DNA of 64,000 nt, from assembly GCA_022495995.1 (NCBI GenBank), contig JAFEMH010000078.1:496001-560000 (forward strand), in the 5' to 3' direction. Position numbers and translations under genes: made by a program. This document shows, piece by piece, positions 1-12,188 of this stretch; the first letter of the stretch is position 1, and each line of letters opens with the position of its first letter. The notes below the pieces were generated by a model, which made no database searches, had not been told where the DNA came from, and saw nothing but the letters and a program-made list of their open reading frames with translations. The stretch is from Adenophora triphylla var. japonica (lineage: Eukaryota > Streptophyta > Magnoliopsida > Asterales > Campanulaceae).

Positions 1-171
1 CAAGTTTAAGCTGAGAATTAAGAGTTCTTGGTTGGCACAAACAATTAAAGTGGAGGGACTCAATTCTCACAGTAAGGACTCCAGTGAGCAATAATCACTG
101 TGGTGATAATATAAGTACCTCAATGACCTCCTTCTTCAAAATAAGAAACTAAGACGCTAGCAGACGATTCT

Positions 172-1214
172 TTAGTTCACTTTTGGGTTCTTGACGTTAG
201 TATGGTGATGAGAATTCCACTCCAACAACATCCATACTATCGATGTGCCTGAAAATGTATGGGTAATCAAAGGCCGCTAATAAGGTAACACAGTGATAAA
301 TCATGAACCTCAACATTGAAGAAATTTTGTATTATCCAATATTTTACAAATGAATAAAATATTTTATGACTCAAAATAGGAATTCATGTTCTGTTTTAGC
401 TACTTTAAATGCATGACTAAGTAGCTCAGTCAATCTTTACCATGCTTATTAAGTAGCAATAGACATAAGTCTACATTTCCAGACTGATGTAGGGTATGTA
501 TCAAACAAACTTGGCGTTTTTAGCAGCTGTGGTTTGGTGTTGATAATGCATGCCAAAGTATTGTCAAGTTATCAGAAATTTACATGGAAAATTACTTCCT
601 TACACATTACCAATACAAGCGTTCTTCCTTTAAGATCTTGGTTACACTATGAGGACCCCTCAGTGTCACCTTAAACTCAAAACCCTAATCATCATTCCAG
701 TCGGCAGTCAGCCAAAACACATGCTTAATGAACAAAATGTCAGTTTGTGCGTTGATACTTTTAAAGTGTTCGAAACTATCTGGATATGAGAAAGCCAAAA
801 AAACATGTTTAGCCAAAAAAATAATTAATGGCATGCTATGTGATCAGCAAAGCAGTTTAAGAGGTGGTTCTCACAGATTTATTCATGCTAAGATTGCTCA
901 GAACAATTGAACCCTAGAAAACATGTTTAGCCAAACATATTTGAAAATAAACTTTTGAAGAAAAACAATATGATGGAAGGTATTAGAGCATTTCCACCAA
1001 TTCTATTGTTCAAACTTGACAAATACCCCACAAATCCTGATAGGATTTAAACATAGATAGGGAAACGCAAATAAATACTACTGTTACTTAAATGCTGGTG
1101 AAAGTTCTACAGCTGCAGTATAAAACAGGACCGACAATTTCAACTGTAACTTGCATGGATATTAAAGTCAAAAGAAAAGGGTTTCACGCGGGTAATTCTT
1201 GCGCTCTCTCCCCT

Positions 1215-1247
<33 letters not shown>

Positions 1248-1261
1248 AAAGCAATAAGTAA

Positions 1262-1331
<70 letters not shown>

Positions 1332-4300
1332 TTAAGCAGAAGAACCACAAAGTTAATGGTAAACCAGAAAAAATTACAATATATCAAATGAAAGAGCAGT
1401 CAATGAAAAATTAAACACGAAATAGAAGATTTTTGATGCTAGCATCATACCTGCAAAGATTCCAACGGTTGACAGATTTTGAATGGCCATGGTATGATAT
1501 ATTAGGTATTCAGTCAAGAAATGACCTAAAGCATAGATGAAGGATACAAATGTGGCTGTGTAGAGTGGCCTGTTCTCAAGGTTAAATGCGCAAAGAAAGC
1601 ACAGAGTGCAAGTCAACAGAGTCCAAACTCCAAATGTCCTTCCGTGAACTTCAGTCACTATAGTATACACCAAACACACAAAGAAAAATTCATGAGTGAA
1701 ATGGTAAGCCACAAATTCAGAGGAGAGTTAGAAATAATTTAGCAGAGATAGCAAAAAAAATATGACCTCCACTCCAATAAGGAAAATCATAGTGCATGAC
1801 TTTGAACTAATTCCTGATAGTGCAAGGCTTTCAGTTGTGGAAGGCTACCTAGAAAGCAATGCAAACATGCTAGCAGAAAACCTTTGGAGAATCCTATATA
1901 TCTCAGGAGGAACTTAAAGAAGTTTATACCAGTGGATCAATCCAGCAACAAAGTTATCAGCTGTACTTAAAAGAACACCAAATACACTTTCATCTCACCC
2001 TCTCTAGATAACCAAGTCTGAGTATCATCATAGCCCTACAAAAGTATAATAACACACACTCCGTCCCAAAAAAAAAAAGTAATCTCATTTGACATGTCAA
2101 CTTTTTAACATCATAGCCATGTTTGTACCTCAATGAAATTATACTGAAACTGTATTCTCTTTTACGAATGGGGCTACTTTTTTGGAACATATACAAATGG
2201 AAAGTAGGACTAATTTTATTTATATATTGGCGTCAAGGGAGTACTTGACAGTTGATACATCTGACAGGAACAAGCACTTTGGCAAATGCAATATTTGTAG
2301 CATATAACAACAGATAGAAACTCTAGGTAAGGAAGATGGTGTTTATTATGATTTTACATTACCAAGGGAGAAATATAAAGCTTTGAAGTTATAATCCTCA
2401 CTTTAGAAATCTGATTTCTACTCCGACTGATTGACAGTAACCCATTATGAATCATCAACTTTTCATGGTTATCATCTCTAATCACCATATGATGGACAGG
2501 GGTGACTGAACCCAACCTCATCTCAGGTAGCAGAAGCACCAACTCAGTACACAGGATACTTTCACCTGATTCTAAAGATAACTCGTGTGTGTGTGTGTGA
2601 TTAGGGCCCACTTAAAGGAGTATCTGTAAGAATGTGGCACCTTTGGACGTAAGAATAGTGACATCATGGTCAGAAGTTTTTTAGAAACATGCTTGATAAA
2701 CAGAAGTTATAGCCTACAGATACATTCCATTGATTGATGAAACGACATACTATTTATTACTGGGGTTTGGAACTGCTCGTGCGGAGCATTTGCTCCTGCG
2801 CTCCTCCCGTAAAAAACTTACTGGTAAATTCAAAATCCCACCACAAAATGTAAAACATTTTTAGTGTACATAATGTAAAATTTAGTAGTGCAAGTAATAA
2901 TGTAAAACATTTATAGACATATGGATATGTTTTACATTACAAATGTTTTACATTTTGTGGTGGGATTTCGACATAGTAAATTTTTACGGCAGGAGCGCAA
3001 GAGCAGTTTCAAATTCTTATTACTGCACTAAGGCGTGACTTGCACACTAAGGTGTAAAGTCACCACACCTTCCAACCCATGAAAAGACTTTTAAATGAAA
3101 CCGCCTGCTTCAACTTTTCTTTTGTTGTGGTCCTGAATGTTCATCATCATATAGCAATTTGTAGACTTTACCCAAACTACCCTTGGGTTCTATGGGTGTG
3201 ACTTGACTTCAGTTCAATCATATGTGATTAGACTTCAATTTCTAATAGCTGCAAGACTCGTACCATCTACTGTATCCCCTTTACCTTTTCACATTGGGAC
3301 ACATGTTTATCATCTCATGTTGTCAATATATGTGTGGGCTTTCCTCCTCATGAATCAAAAGATAAGTTTTTTCAGTTAATGCCAGTTAAAAACCTTCCAA
3401 GATGAGAAAATGCATCTTAATGTCATGTTTCCTTTTCTTTCTTTGCTTCAATATTCTCATAGCTGTGGTTAATGTCAATGACAGTAAGTGACAGCTGAAT
3501 TCTAGAGAAAGGGAGACAGACATTCCTCTAATTACCAGTCGCTCACGTCACCTCTGAGCCTTGAAAAACAGTTTTATTTCAAAGTACCATGGCATTTGGA
3601 AATCACAACTAAACTCCATTGAAAGTTCATTCTAATTCTCGTTTATCGTTAACAACTGCAAAATCCTTTCCACTTGAATCTATCGATACTTTTTGGTCAA
3701 TTCAGCAGGCAACCAACAACGACCCCAGACTGGAATTCAGTAACTCAAATAGAGTATCCTATCAGGAGTTCATGCACATGAATGCAGGATATTGAACTTG
3801 TCCCATGATGGTTCAAGTGCTTACCACAAGGTTAAAAGCTTAAATTGTTATTAAGATTCTTATTGCTGGTCTGGTACAAAAATTTTAATGAATATTTCAT
3901 TCCAAGCTAGTTCAAAATAAACCATGATTGCATACCAAGACCAACACTTGGAAGTCTTAGATCCAAGTATCCAGACGGTTGAGTAAAATTAAAAGTGAAA
4001 ATCTATAACAACAGCACTAAAAGGCAAATCAAAATAAGCAACATTGTCCCGATGATTGTTCTACAAAATCTGCTGCAGGGATTCGATAACCCATTGGGAT
4101 ATTGGTCATGGGGGACTTGATTGAAGCAACCTAATTTTATTTAAAAAAAAAAAAAAAACACACATTGAATCGATTCCGAAACCGGGCACTTAATTGATTA
4201 CTAGTGAACAACTAATTAGAGTAAAAGAGCTGAAAACAGAAACAATGAGCATGAGCATGAGCATTGAATTGATCAATGTAGTACGTACTGGTGGTCTGGG

Positions 4301-4403
4301 AGAAAACGGCGAGTTTGAGAGCCCAAATGTCGAAGAAACCGGACCAAAAAGAGGCCAATCGAAGAGAACCCACCACAATCAACCACCATCCTAACGCCTT
4401 CAT
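172..4403 (-). CDS. ERG28: Ergosterol biosynthetic protein 28 homologue (ERG28), 3 exons, 132 aa
   Basis: Exons on the minus strand are 4289-4403, 1451-1657 and 172-248. They total 399 nt, have GT-AG borders, and end in TAA at 172-174. The protein begins MKALGWWLIVVGSLRLASF; exon 2 carries TEVHGRTFGVWTLLTCTLCF and exon 3 IVWMLLEWNSHHH. These match the conserved ERG28 family, which is about 130 aa with four hydrophobic membrane segments. From family knowledge, ERG28 sits in the ER membrane and tethers the sterol C4-demethylation enzymes. The ATG at 4401-4403 directly follows TTTGCAG, so a 5'UTR intron is possible. Intron 1 (1658-4288) holds a hAT-like MITE; intron 2 (249-1450) holds a long CT microsatellite. 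Nothing in the coding exons looks broken. Identity is high confidence; function is by homology. Confidence 0.93.
1203..1328. repeat. CT/GA microsatellite in ERG28 intron 2
   Basis: Two runs of CT dinucleotides (about 1212-1230 and 1264-1328) are separated by an ATCT run and a short unique stretch. The longer run is about 30 uninterrupted CT units. It lies inside intron 2 of ERG28 and is likely length-polymorphic. Confidence 0.9.
2058..2243. mobile_element. Degenerate Stowaway-like MITE in ERG28 intron 1
   Basis: The left end reads ACTCCGTCCC and the right end AAGGGAGTA, resembling the Stowaway terminal repeats found elsewhere in this window. The inverted match is short and imperfect, so this is only a probable relic. 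Confidence 0.35.
2762..3016. mobile_element. hAT-like MITE with 8-bp target duplication in ERG28 intron 1
   Basis: A 255-bp foldback element is flanked on both sides by the 8-bp direct repeat TTATTACT (2754-2761 and 3017-3024). Terminal sequence GGGTTTGGAACTGCTC is mirrored at the right end as GAGCAGTTTCAAATTC. Internally, AAATCCCACCACAAAATG and its reverse complement form a long subterminal inverted repeat. An 8-bp duplication is characteristic of hAT transposition. It has no coding capacity. It lies in intron 1 of ERG28 and does not touch an exon. Confidence 0.82.
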
Positions 4404-4570
4404 CTGCAAAATTTCAATTGTTTACTGTGTTCTCAATCCAACTGTTTTCAAGCAAGTTATTTAACAAACTCTTTTGCTATTGGATTATCACAATTATTAG
4501 GTCCTTAAAGTTTGGCCATTTCTTCCGAATGGTCTCTAAAACTTAAATCTCTTAAAATGACCAAATAATG

Positions 4571-4859
4571 TACTCCTCCCGTTTCTAAAACATTGTTGTT
4601 TTTTTTAAAAAAAAATTGTTTAAAAAACATTGTCATTTCATTTCACGATATCAAACAACATTTTAGTTAAAATTATATTTTTCAGATTTATCTATAGCCA
4701 TTATTCACTCCACCTTTAGTATTCTTTAAAAATAAACTTCAATCAACATTAAATCGAGAAGTAATTAAGGGTAATATGATATTTTTAACGTGTTCCTTAA
4801 TATATGTGTATTTTGTGCTAAAAGCCTAAAACCACATTGTTTCAGAAACTGAGGGAGTA
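4571..4859. mobile_element. Stowaway-type MITE upstream of ERG28
   Basis: Terminal TACTCCTCCCGTTTCTAAAACA is mirrored at the right end by TGTTTCAGAAACTGAGGGAGTA. The TA at each edge is the Stowaway (Tc1/mariner) target. The interior is AT-rich and non-coding. It lies about 170 bp upstream of the ERG28 start codon, in the likely promoter region. Confidence 0.75.
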
Positions 4860-4911
4860 TTGTGTTTTGGACATTTATATCTCTTTCTTTTGTATAATCA
4901 CAAAAAATCAA

Positions 4912-5144
4912 TACTCCCTTTTTTAATAAAATGTTGTGAGTGTAAAAGAATGAGTGGAGAGAGAATGAGTGGAGGGTGTAATAAATTATAATGGTGTTGT
5001 GAGTATTAAAATAATGTAGGAGAGAGAATGAGTGGGATTGGGTGAATATTTTATTAATATAAAGTTTCCTTTTTGGGAGTGTGCGGATATTAGCGGGACG
5101 CCCAAAAAGAAAAGTGTGCTAATATTAGGGGGACGGAGGGAGTA
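4912..5144. mobile_element. Stowaway-type MITE
   Basis: TACTCCCTTTTTTAATAAAA at the left and GGGGGACGGAGGGAGTA at the right are the typical ends. The right half (GGGAGTGTGCGGATATTAGC and onward) is the reverse complement of the left half of the MITE at 21409-21696, so the two belong to one subfamily in opposite orientation. Confidence 0.75.
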
Positions 5145-6422
5145 TTTACTATCTTATCTTTTACACATTTGAATCATTAATAGTGTTTTGAACAACTATG
5201 TCATGCACTTCTTTCATAAGGGCCCTTCAGCCTAGGTATATATCCATAAAAGGAACTGGTATTTTTTAAAATTCAACGGAGGCACTTTAATAATTTAAGG
5301 ACCAGAATACCCTCAACGGTTAAATGAAGGATTAATTCTAAAATGCTCCTCCTACAAAATCAATAAGACATATAAGACCCACTTATATTCTATATCCCAT
5401 ATAAATGATTCATTAGATCAATATTTCAAATAAACCCCCATACACCCTTTTTTCCCTCTCCTCAACATCACATATCATCTTTCTTTTCTCTTTAAAAACA
5501 CACACACACATGATCTCTCTCCAAATCCGTTGGCCCCCTCAATCTGGCCATCTTCTATGTTACCTCTAGCACATCTCCGTCGCCCCAACATCACCGGTCG
5601 ACTCACCTTTTTCGGTCACGCCGGCCTTGCCGACAACTAGAAAATATAGCATCTCTACCTCCTCCTTTCCTCATTTGTTTGTGAGATCTGACGAGTCCAA
5701 CTCCATATCTAGATTTGTGTGACGCAAATCTGGCTTCCGAGCATCCATAACCACCAACGACGTTTACCTTTGTACTGATCGAAGCTTCGTCAACTTCATA
5801 TCTAGACTTTCGTGGCTCTCTCTTCTCCGACAGAGGCGTTACTCTGGCAACTTTAGATCTATCGTTGTTGGTTCATTTTCTTTATGTCTAGATTTACTAT
5901 TGTTTATAGAGGAAGTATTTTTATGGATTTTTGCACAAGTTTGATTCACTGTTAATTTTGTTTTGGTTGGTTGACTGTAATATGAAATATATGTCTTAGA
6001 CTTTAAATTATCAGACCTAATATATTTCGATAATTTGTGAATGTATCAATTGTTTTGTTTTAGATTTTTATGACAACTGTGATGAAACAATTGCCTTTTA
6101 TTTTTCATTTTTTTTTTGAAAAAAAAAATTGTCTTATAGTGAAAAATTGACTATTATACTTTTGATATAAGATTTCATTTGATTTTACAAGTATAAGAGT
6201 CCGTTTTAATGAAATATTAGAGTTCTTTATTTATTTTACTAAAAACTAAGAAAAATGACTTTTATACTTTTGATATAAAATTTTATTTTGTGTTACACTT
6301 AAAGTATAAAAGTATGTATTAACATAATATTAGGTTTATTCTTATTTATTTCTTAAAAATTGAGTAAAAAAGTGAAAATGACTATTATACTTTTTATATA
6401 GAAGGCGAACTAGTATTATATG
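5145..6422. other. AT-rich spacer, no gene seen
   Basis: No convincing exon or RNA gene is seen. The stretch 5510-5880 is less AT-rich and pyrimidine-rich (TCTCCGTCGCCCC and similar). It could be an old UTR or pseudogene relic, but no frame stays open. Around 6150-6400 there are several near-repeats of a segment ending TTTTGATATAA. Confidence 0.5.
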
Positions 6423-6703
6423 TACTCCCTCCGTCCCATAATACTTGACACATATTTCTATTTTGGGCGTCCCACTGATAAGTCACACTTCCTAAAATGG
6501 CAAAGAATTTTTACTATTCCCTCCACTCATTCTCTCTCCTACATTATTTTAATACTCACAACACCATTATAATTTACTATTCTCTCCACTCATTCTCTCT
6601 CCTACTTAACTATCTACACTCACAACACATCAACCTTTTTACTTTTTCCTTAATTCCCGTGCGGAACAGTAACTGTGTCAAGTATTACGGGACGGAGGGA
6701 GTA
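6423..6703. mobile_element. Stowaway-type MITE
   Basis: Ends TACTCCCTCCGTCCCATAAT and GTATTACGGGACGGAGGGAGTA are near-perfect inverted repeats with TA at both edges. Inner ACTTGACACA is mirrored by TGTGTCAAGT. The interior has a duplicated CTCCACTCATTCTCTCTCCT segment. No coding capacity. Confidence 0.85.
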
Positions 6704-7254
6704 AGTTATAAGAGGTGAAAGATTTATTTAGAATATTGAAAATTTGTTGGTATTATATGAAATATTGATTTGGCTTAAGGGCCCTAGGGTCAGAAGCCCT
6801 TAAATGAAGCATGCTCGCTGTCATTTTTTGTCAAATATCAGTACGCTCTTATAACTGAAGTATAAGACTAATTGCCTCTTCTTATAGATGAATTATAAGA
6901 GTTTTTTTAAACATTTTTCACAACATTACCCTCCGGTTAAGTCACGAATTTACAAAAATGCCTCCATTTAAGTCACTTATTTTCATAAATGAGACCCAAG
7001 ACATTTATTTATAGAACTTTTATCTCACTTCTGGTGCAACACTTATAGCTGGCGTATAAAGCAAATCTCCTCTTATAGTTCAGATATAAGACAATTTTTC
7101 AACTAATAAATCAAAATTTTCTATAATAGCCACAAATTAATATGATAATTTATACATTACAACTCTTATATCTGAAGTATAAGACCAATTCGCCTCTTAT
7201 ACTTCAACTATAAGACAATTTCAACCAAAAAAATCAAAGATTTCAAGAATGCAA
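6704..7254. other. AT-rich spacer with repeated CTTATA..GTATAAGAC motifs
   Basis: No gene seen. Short segments of the form CTCTTATA-n-GTATAAGAC recur near 6846, 7045 and 7160. They suggest a degenerate internal repeat that could fold locally. Confidence 0.45.
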
Positions 7255-7658
7255 TCAAATTCATCTCTGATCCTAGACTCATTCTTAATTTGAATGTGTT
7301 GAAGAAGTTAATCCAAATCGAGAGACTTTCTTTTTGTGTTTTACAGATTTTTCATAATCCTTCCAAGAATGAGGAAGCACACTAATGATTGTAGAAACTT
7401 GAAAAGTCTCAGAATTGGTTCTTCAACATCATCTCATTCAGTATAAATATCACATAGTTCATTGACTTGATCAATGACAGGTTTTGAATCAACCATTTTA
7501 AATTCAATGAATTTATTAACAAGGAAAGATCGATTATCAGCATCTTCATTAGCATACCTTCTTTTGTATTGCACTCCACAATTCATAGGTTGTTTGAAAC
7601 TTGTGAAAAACGTTGAAGAGCGCGTTTGTCATTACATTCAAGATTGTGTACCGACATG
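7255..7658 (-). pseudogene. Degenerate copia-type gag (UBN2) remnant, interrupted by a gypsy insertion
   Basis: Minus-strand translation in pieces gives CRYTILNVMTNALFNVFHKF, NKFIEFKMVDSKPVIDQVNE and LPHSWKDYEKSVKHKKK. These are typical of Ty1/copia gag of the UBN2 type (RYTILN..TNALFDVY, then the LP.SWKD..K.L.HK block). Frameshifts and stops break the frame. The 5' part of this gag continues on the far side of the gypsy element, beginning at 16220. Copying the 5-bp target CATAG on both sides proves that the gypsy element landed inside this older sequence. Confidence 0.72.
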
Positions 7659-7663
7659 CATAG

Positions 7664-10437
7664 TGAGAGCACCCCAACCCGGGACCTAACACGTGTCCCG
7701 AACTAAGGGAGCTCAAACCAAGACAAACCATCTAGATTTTTAAAACATTTATTTGCCTTTAAAGGAAAACTACTTTTCAAACTTCCAAGTAAGAATTTAT
7801 TAATAATATCTCTACTAAAAGGAGATCCAACTACAACTTTAACAATCCGAAATCTGATTAATTACACAAAACCCTGAATAACATTGTTTAATAAAAGTGT
7901 TTTCCAAACAAATTACAAAAGAGGAATACTTAATAAATACTCCTAAACAACCCACTCCTATACTTAACTTGTCAAGCCCCAAAAGTAAAAGTCCACAATG
8001 AAATCCCCGGCCTCACTGGTTCGGGTCACCTGTCTCGGAATCTAAAACAGTAAAGGGAGAGGGGTGAGAATAAATCTCAATGAGCTATTATGATATGCAG
8101 CAAGATGCCATACAAGATGCAACATGTAGCATGGCAACACTTAACACATTAGGAAAGCGGTAAACACCTTACGTTACCTCATTTTACCTTTTCCCGTCTG
8201 AACAATAAGTCGTACAACGTGGGAGTAAAACTCCACTCTTTGGTGAATTGCCTCCAAGACATTCACCTCTTATAGGACTCATACCCCGTAGATCCATATA
8301 AGAAAAGATATCTATGATATAGAGTATCCAACCATAACATCGTCCCTCCTTACAACGGTTGCAAATGTAACCGTAAAGGCTACTTATCACTCGGATACGG
8401 TCGTTAGCACGGCCCCACCCCGTGGCCACGAGTGGGGAAGGGTCACCGGTATGATGTACCTTCAATCACTTATTGAACAAATCAATAATTGATTGGCATC
8501 CATCATACCCACCCGAACATAATACGCCCAAGCACATGATAGTTACTTGAGATAAATCCACAAAACGGGATAAACAATATAGCAACATGGTAAAATATAC
8601 TCATGTTTAATCCAACATCATAATGCAACATTTAAGTAATACACTATGCATAGCATCATCAGTAAATATGAATGATAACAAATAAATCCACAATCGGGAT
8701 AACCATACAACCACATAATAAACATACCCACATATTGGGATAACAATATAATCAACATGCCACATAATCCACAATCGGGATATCACACCACCATATAACA
8801 CATAACCCACACAATGGGATGCCATATAACACTTGCCAAATAGTCCATACTTAGGATATTTAGGGAACCATATAATCAATAATTCCACAACTTAGAATAA
8901 CAATGCTACAATGTGATACATACCCATTACCAATTAACCCAATAGTGAAACTTATAGCTTCTACACTATTACAAACCACTCACCAATGATATGGAGGAAG
9001 TAAGGCCACTATGTATCATAAACCATTCCTACATATTCATTATACAACCTCGAATAACCTCAATAAAAGTTCAAGATCTATTCCCCAAGTTGAAACTATT
9101 TTGGTGAAGTTACAAATCAAACCTATCAACCATTTTCGGGACAATAATTAAACTACTTCCACAATTCCATTTTGATCACTTAAGATGTCATTGAGTAGCC
9201 AAAGTATTCTACTTTAATCTAGGTTAAAGAGATTTCATTTTGGTTCGAGTTTGATTAGGTTTGAGCAGCTCTAAAATTGATACTTTGAAACCAGGCCAGG
9301 GCACGACTCGTCCCCCAGGGCACGACTCGTGCCCCCTTGACCTTCCCCTGAACCTGGCGTCCCCAGTAAGGCACGACTTCCCTTTATCCTTAGTCACGAC
9401 TCGTCCCCATCCAAGGCACGACTCGTGCCACAGGGCACGACTCGTGCCCTAAGCCCGCATTCGAACGTAATAAAAATCCTTCAACAACCCAAACCAAAAT
9501 TGTTCCAAACTAGTTTTCCTTTGTTTGTGAACCTAGAAGGACTTCCTAACTTCATACACATTATAATAATTCATTTAAACCCCAAGATAACCTAAACCCA
9601 AATCACTTACCACTTGATTTCCAACCCATTTTTACTTCCATATTTCATGATTAACCATCTTAATACAACTCAACCAATTTTATTACACTTTTAATCATTT
9701 CTTATGAACAACAACAATGTTCCATAATATTAACTAATTCCTCAACTCCAAGAAGGTTTCTAAGGCCCCAAATAACCATTATATCATTAATAACAACATT
9801 AATTAATTCATGAGCATATAGAGGAAGGAAAGTCATAATAACTCACTTGGATTTGCAAAGGAATGTGGATCTTTCTAGCTAGATGAGTTCCCCAAGATGA
9901 ACCCACTTCAAGGAGGCTCTAAGACTTGATTTTTGGTGAAGAAATGTTCTTGACTTCAAAGCTTCATGCTTGGGCTTCCATGGGAGCTCTCTAGTTCTCT
10001 AGGAAGAAGAAGTAAAAATGAAGGAGGAGGAAGAAGTGTGAGGAGGGTAATGGAGAGGGAGGAGGGGCCGGCTAGAGGGAGGCAAGGGGGAGAGGAGAGG
10101 GGTGACACTTGGCATGGCATGGGGAAGTAAGGGATTTTGGCCCCCCACCAAGAATAACCAAGGCTTTCCCCTACCCAAATAAAATAAAACTTATCCCATT
10201 AATTCATCCTACTCATTTATCCTCCCCACATTAATTATCATTTTTCCATTTTTATTATTTTCCTTAGTTTCTTTATTAAATGTCCAATAAATTCTTATAA
10301 GATTCTAAATTTACTTTTCACCCAATTTATCTTAATTTAAGAATTTAATGACATAATTGAACACATAAAATAAATATAAATATTAAAAGCATCTAGTATA
10401 ATATTAAAAATAAATGCCTAGGGTTGGGGTCGTTACA
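7664..10437 (-). repeat. 3' LTR of the large-LTR gypsy element
   Basis: 2774-bp LTR, TG..CA bounded. It contains a cluster of near-palindromic GGCACGACTCGTGCC motifs at 9298-9449 and a purine-rich tract at 10010-10105. It differs from its partner at 13434 at only a few clustered positions, mostly within 8010-8460 and around 9455. Confidence 0.93.
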
Positions 10438-10453
10438 CTCACTCCCCCTTAAA
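10438..10453 (-). other. Polypurine tract of the gypsy element
   Basis: On the minus strand CTTTAAGGGGGAGTGAG directly precedes the 3' LTR, the expected position and composition of the plus-strand primer for reverse transcription. Confidence 0.75.
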
Positions 10454-10799
10454 GAAAATTCGTCCCGAATTTGGCTGTCGCCTACCCTAAGGATCAAATA
10501 GCAAAGGTTACCTTCCACACATTCTAACTTAACACTTTTCCACTAGATTTCTCAATGGTATAATTCCACTATACACTTTCTTAACCCGAATACTCTAGGA
10601 CTTCACTCCCCAATTAGTCTCTTCAACACTATGATTTTTCCAAGATTTTCCAATTTCATAAGTAATGTGATACTACAACTTAATATCCCGAGAATACTAT
10701 ACCATCATCACTAACCCGAAATTTCACGACCTCAAAGAAAGTATATTCAAATAAAAGTATTACATCTCATGTCTCCCAATACATTACGATATCACATTT

Positions 10800-10935
10800 A
10801 AACTTCAAATACTCGATAAAGTGCCCAAATCGGTCTATAAGTCGACTCACCAACATTTCCTAAAACTTCAAATGGATTAACAAACTTTGGCGCTAAATTA
10901 CCTTAGACCTTGCTTCCCAATTTCATCCCAACAAA
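10800..10935 (-). pseudogene. Trace of integrase C-terminal region
   Basis: Minus-strand translation gives MKLGSKV-stop-GNLAPKFVNPFEVLGNVGES. This resembles the conserved gypsy integrase tail (GKLAPRFIGPFEVLERVGE). A stop splits it and no other part of pol is readable between 10454 and 12188. It is supporting evidence that the element once carried pol downstream of gag. Confidence 0.55.
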
Positions 10936-12188
10936 TTAGAGATCGATATTTTCTTTCCTAACAACGTCTCATACGGTTTTATCTTAATGTTAAAATGATA
11001 ACTAATATTATACACACCCAACCACTGGTAATCATATTTCCTATCGACTACAAAAATCCTTCAACTCTTAGGATCGGTAACCATCCCCGATAGAGAACTT
11101 CAAAAGATAAGATTCCGTTTAAATCACACAAACAATTGTAACCGCTCTCGAACAATGATAAGAAATTTCCGCTCTATCTAAGTTAACTTCCTCGAAACAT
11201 ACGCTATCACTTCCCATTTTGCATAACACTACACCTTGATCTTCCTTTAATACACACTTAAAATTTCACAAGATTCTCACATCCACTAGGTAAGGTAAGA
11301 GTCAACCTATTTTCCATCACTAACAATATGATTCATCCTCATCACAACCTACACCATTTATACGCCCTTTAGATTCAACCAAAGTAATGACTTTACAATT
11401 CTTAAGGGTTCATTAAATTTCTTAGGTAGTACTTGCTAACTCAAAGATCTCGGACTCAACCTCACAAGATCCTTGGCAACGCCCGAGTTTAAGACTATAG
11501 AACCCAAAATTTGCAATCCTCTCGAGCTAACACTAGCTAAACTTTGCATATAAGGATTCTTCACAAGGAATAATTAACCCAATTCTCAATTTATTTTTAC
11601 AATCTTCCCGAAACTTTAATTAACAAAGATATCATCAATTCTAATTACCCTAAAGCCATCAAAATAAGAATTACAATTCTGCTTATCCTACTCAGAACCA
11701 ACACAACAAAATATACCAACGAAAGCACATTTAACATTTACTCGCAACTAGCACATAAAATTTTGGAAAAGACTCCCTAAGCAAGTCTAGCATATACCAA
11801 TTACTCTTCACATCTTAATTCAAAACTTTCACCCTAAACACCCTCAAAAAATCAGAATCTCACATTTAAGGTTCACTTATAACAATTACCAATATAAGCA
11901 ATTTAGGCATGGAAAAAGGAGACTCACTTATTATGATAGTCTACCATTAAACAACAACTACTTAACCCTCCAGGTCAAGTATATCTAAGAATCGTAAAAT
12001 AATAACTATACCATTTCAACTGGCAATACATGCTCAGCCATAACCACATCACCACCGTGGTAAACCGAAGAAGGTTCAAGGTATTCTCTCATAAGAGCAG
12101 AACCCTCCAACAACAAAACAACTTTTCAACAATGTATGTCACATATAAGCAAAATGTGATGCCAAACATAAATGATATGCAACAGGAT

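Noticed and set aside
1092..1391. Open frame of 99 codons across the CT run
   Set aside because: Serine/leucine repeats come from the microsatellite inside the ERG28 intron.
8184..8888. Open frames in both gypsy LTRs (also 13959-14663)
   Set aside because: Identical frames in both LTRs with no domain; they are LTR sequence, not genes.
9261..9452. 63-codon frame rich in HDS and RP repeats
   Set aside because: Produced by the GGCACGACTCGTGCC motif cluster in the LTR.
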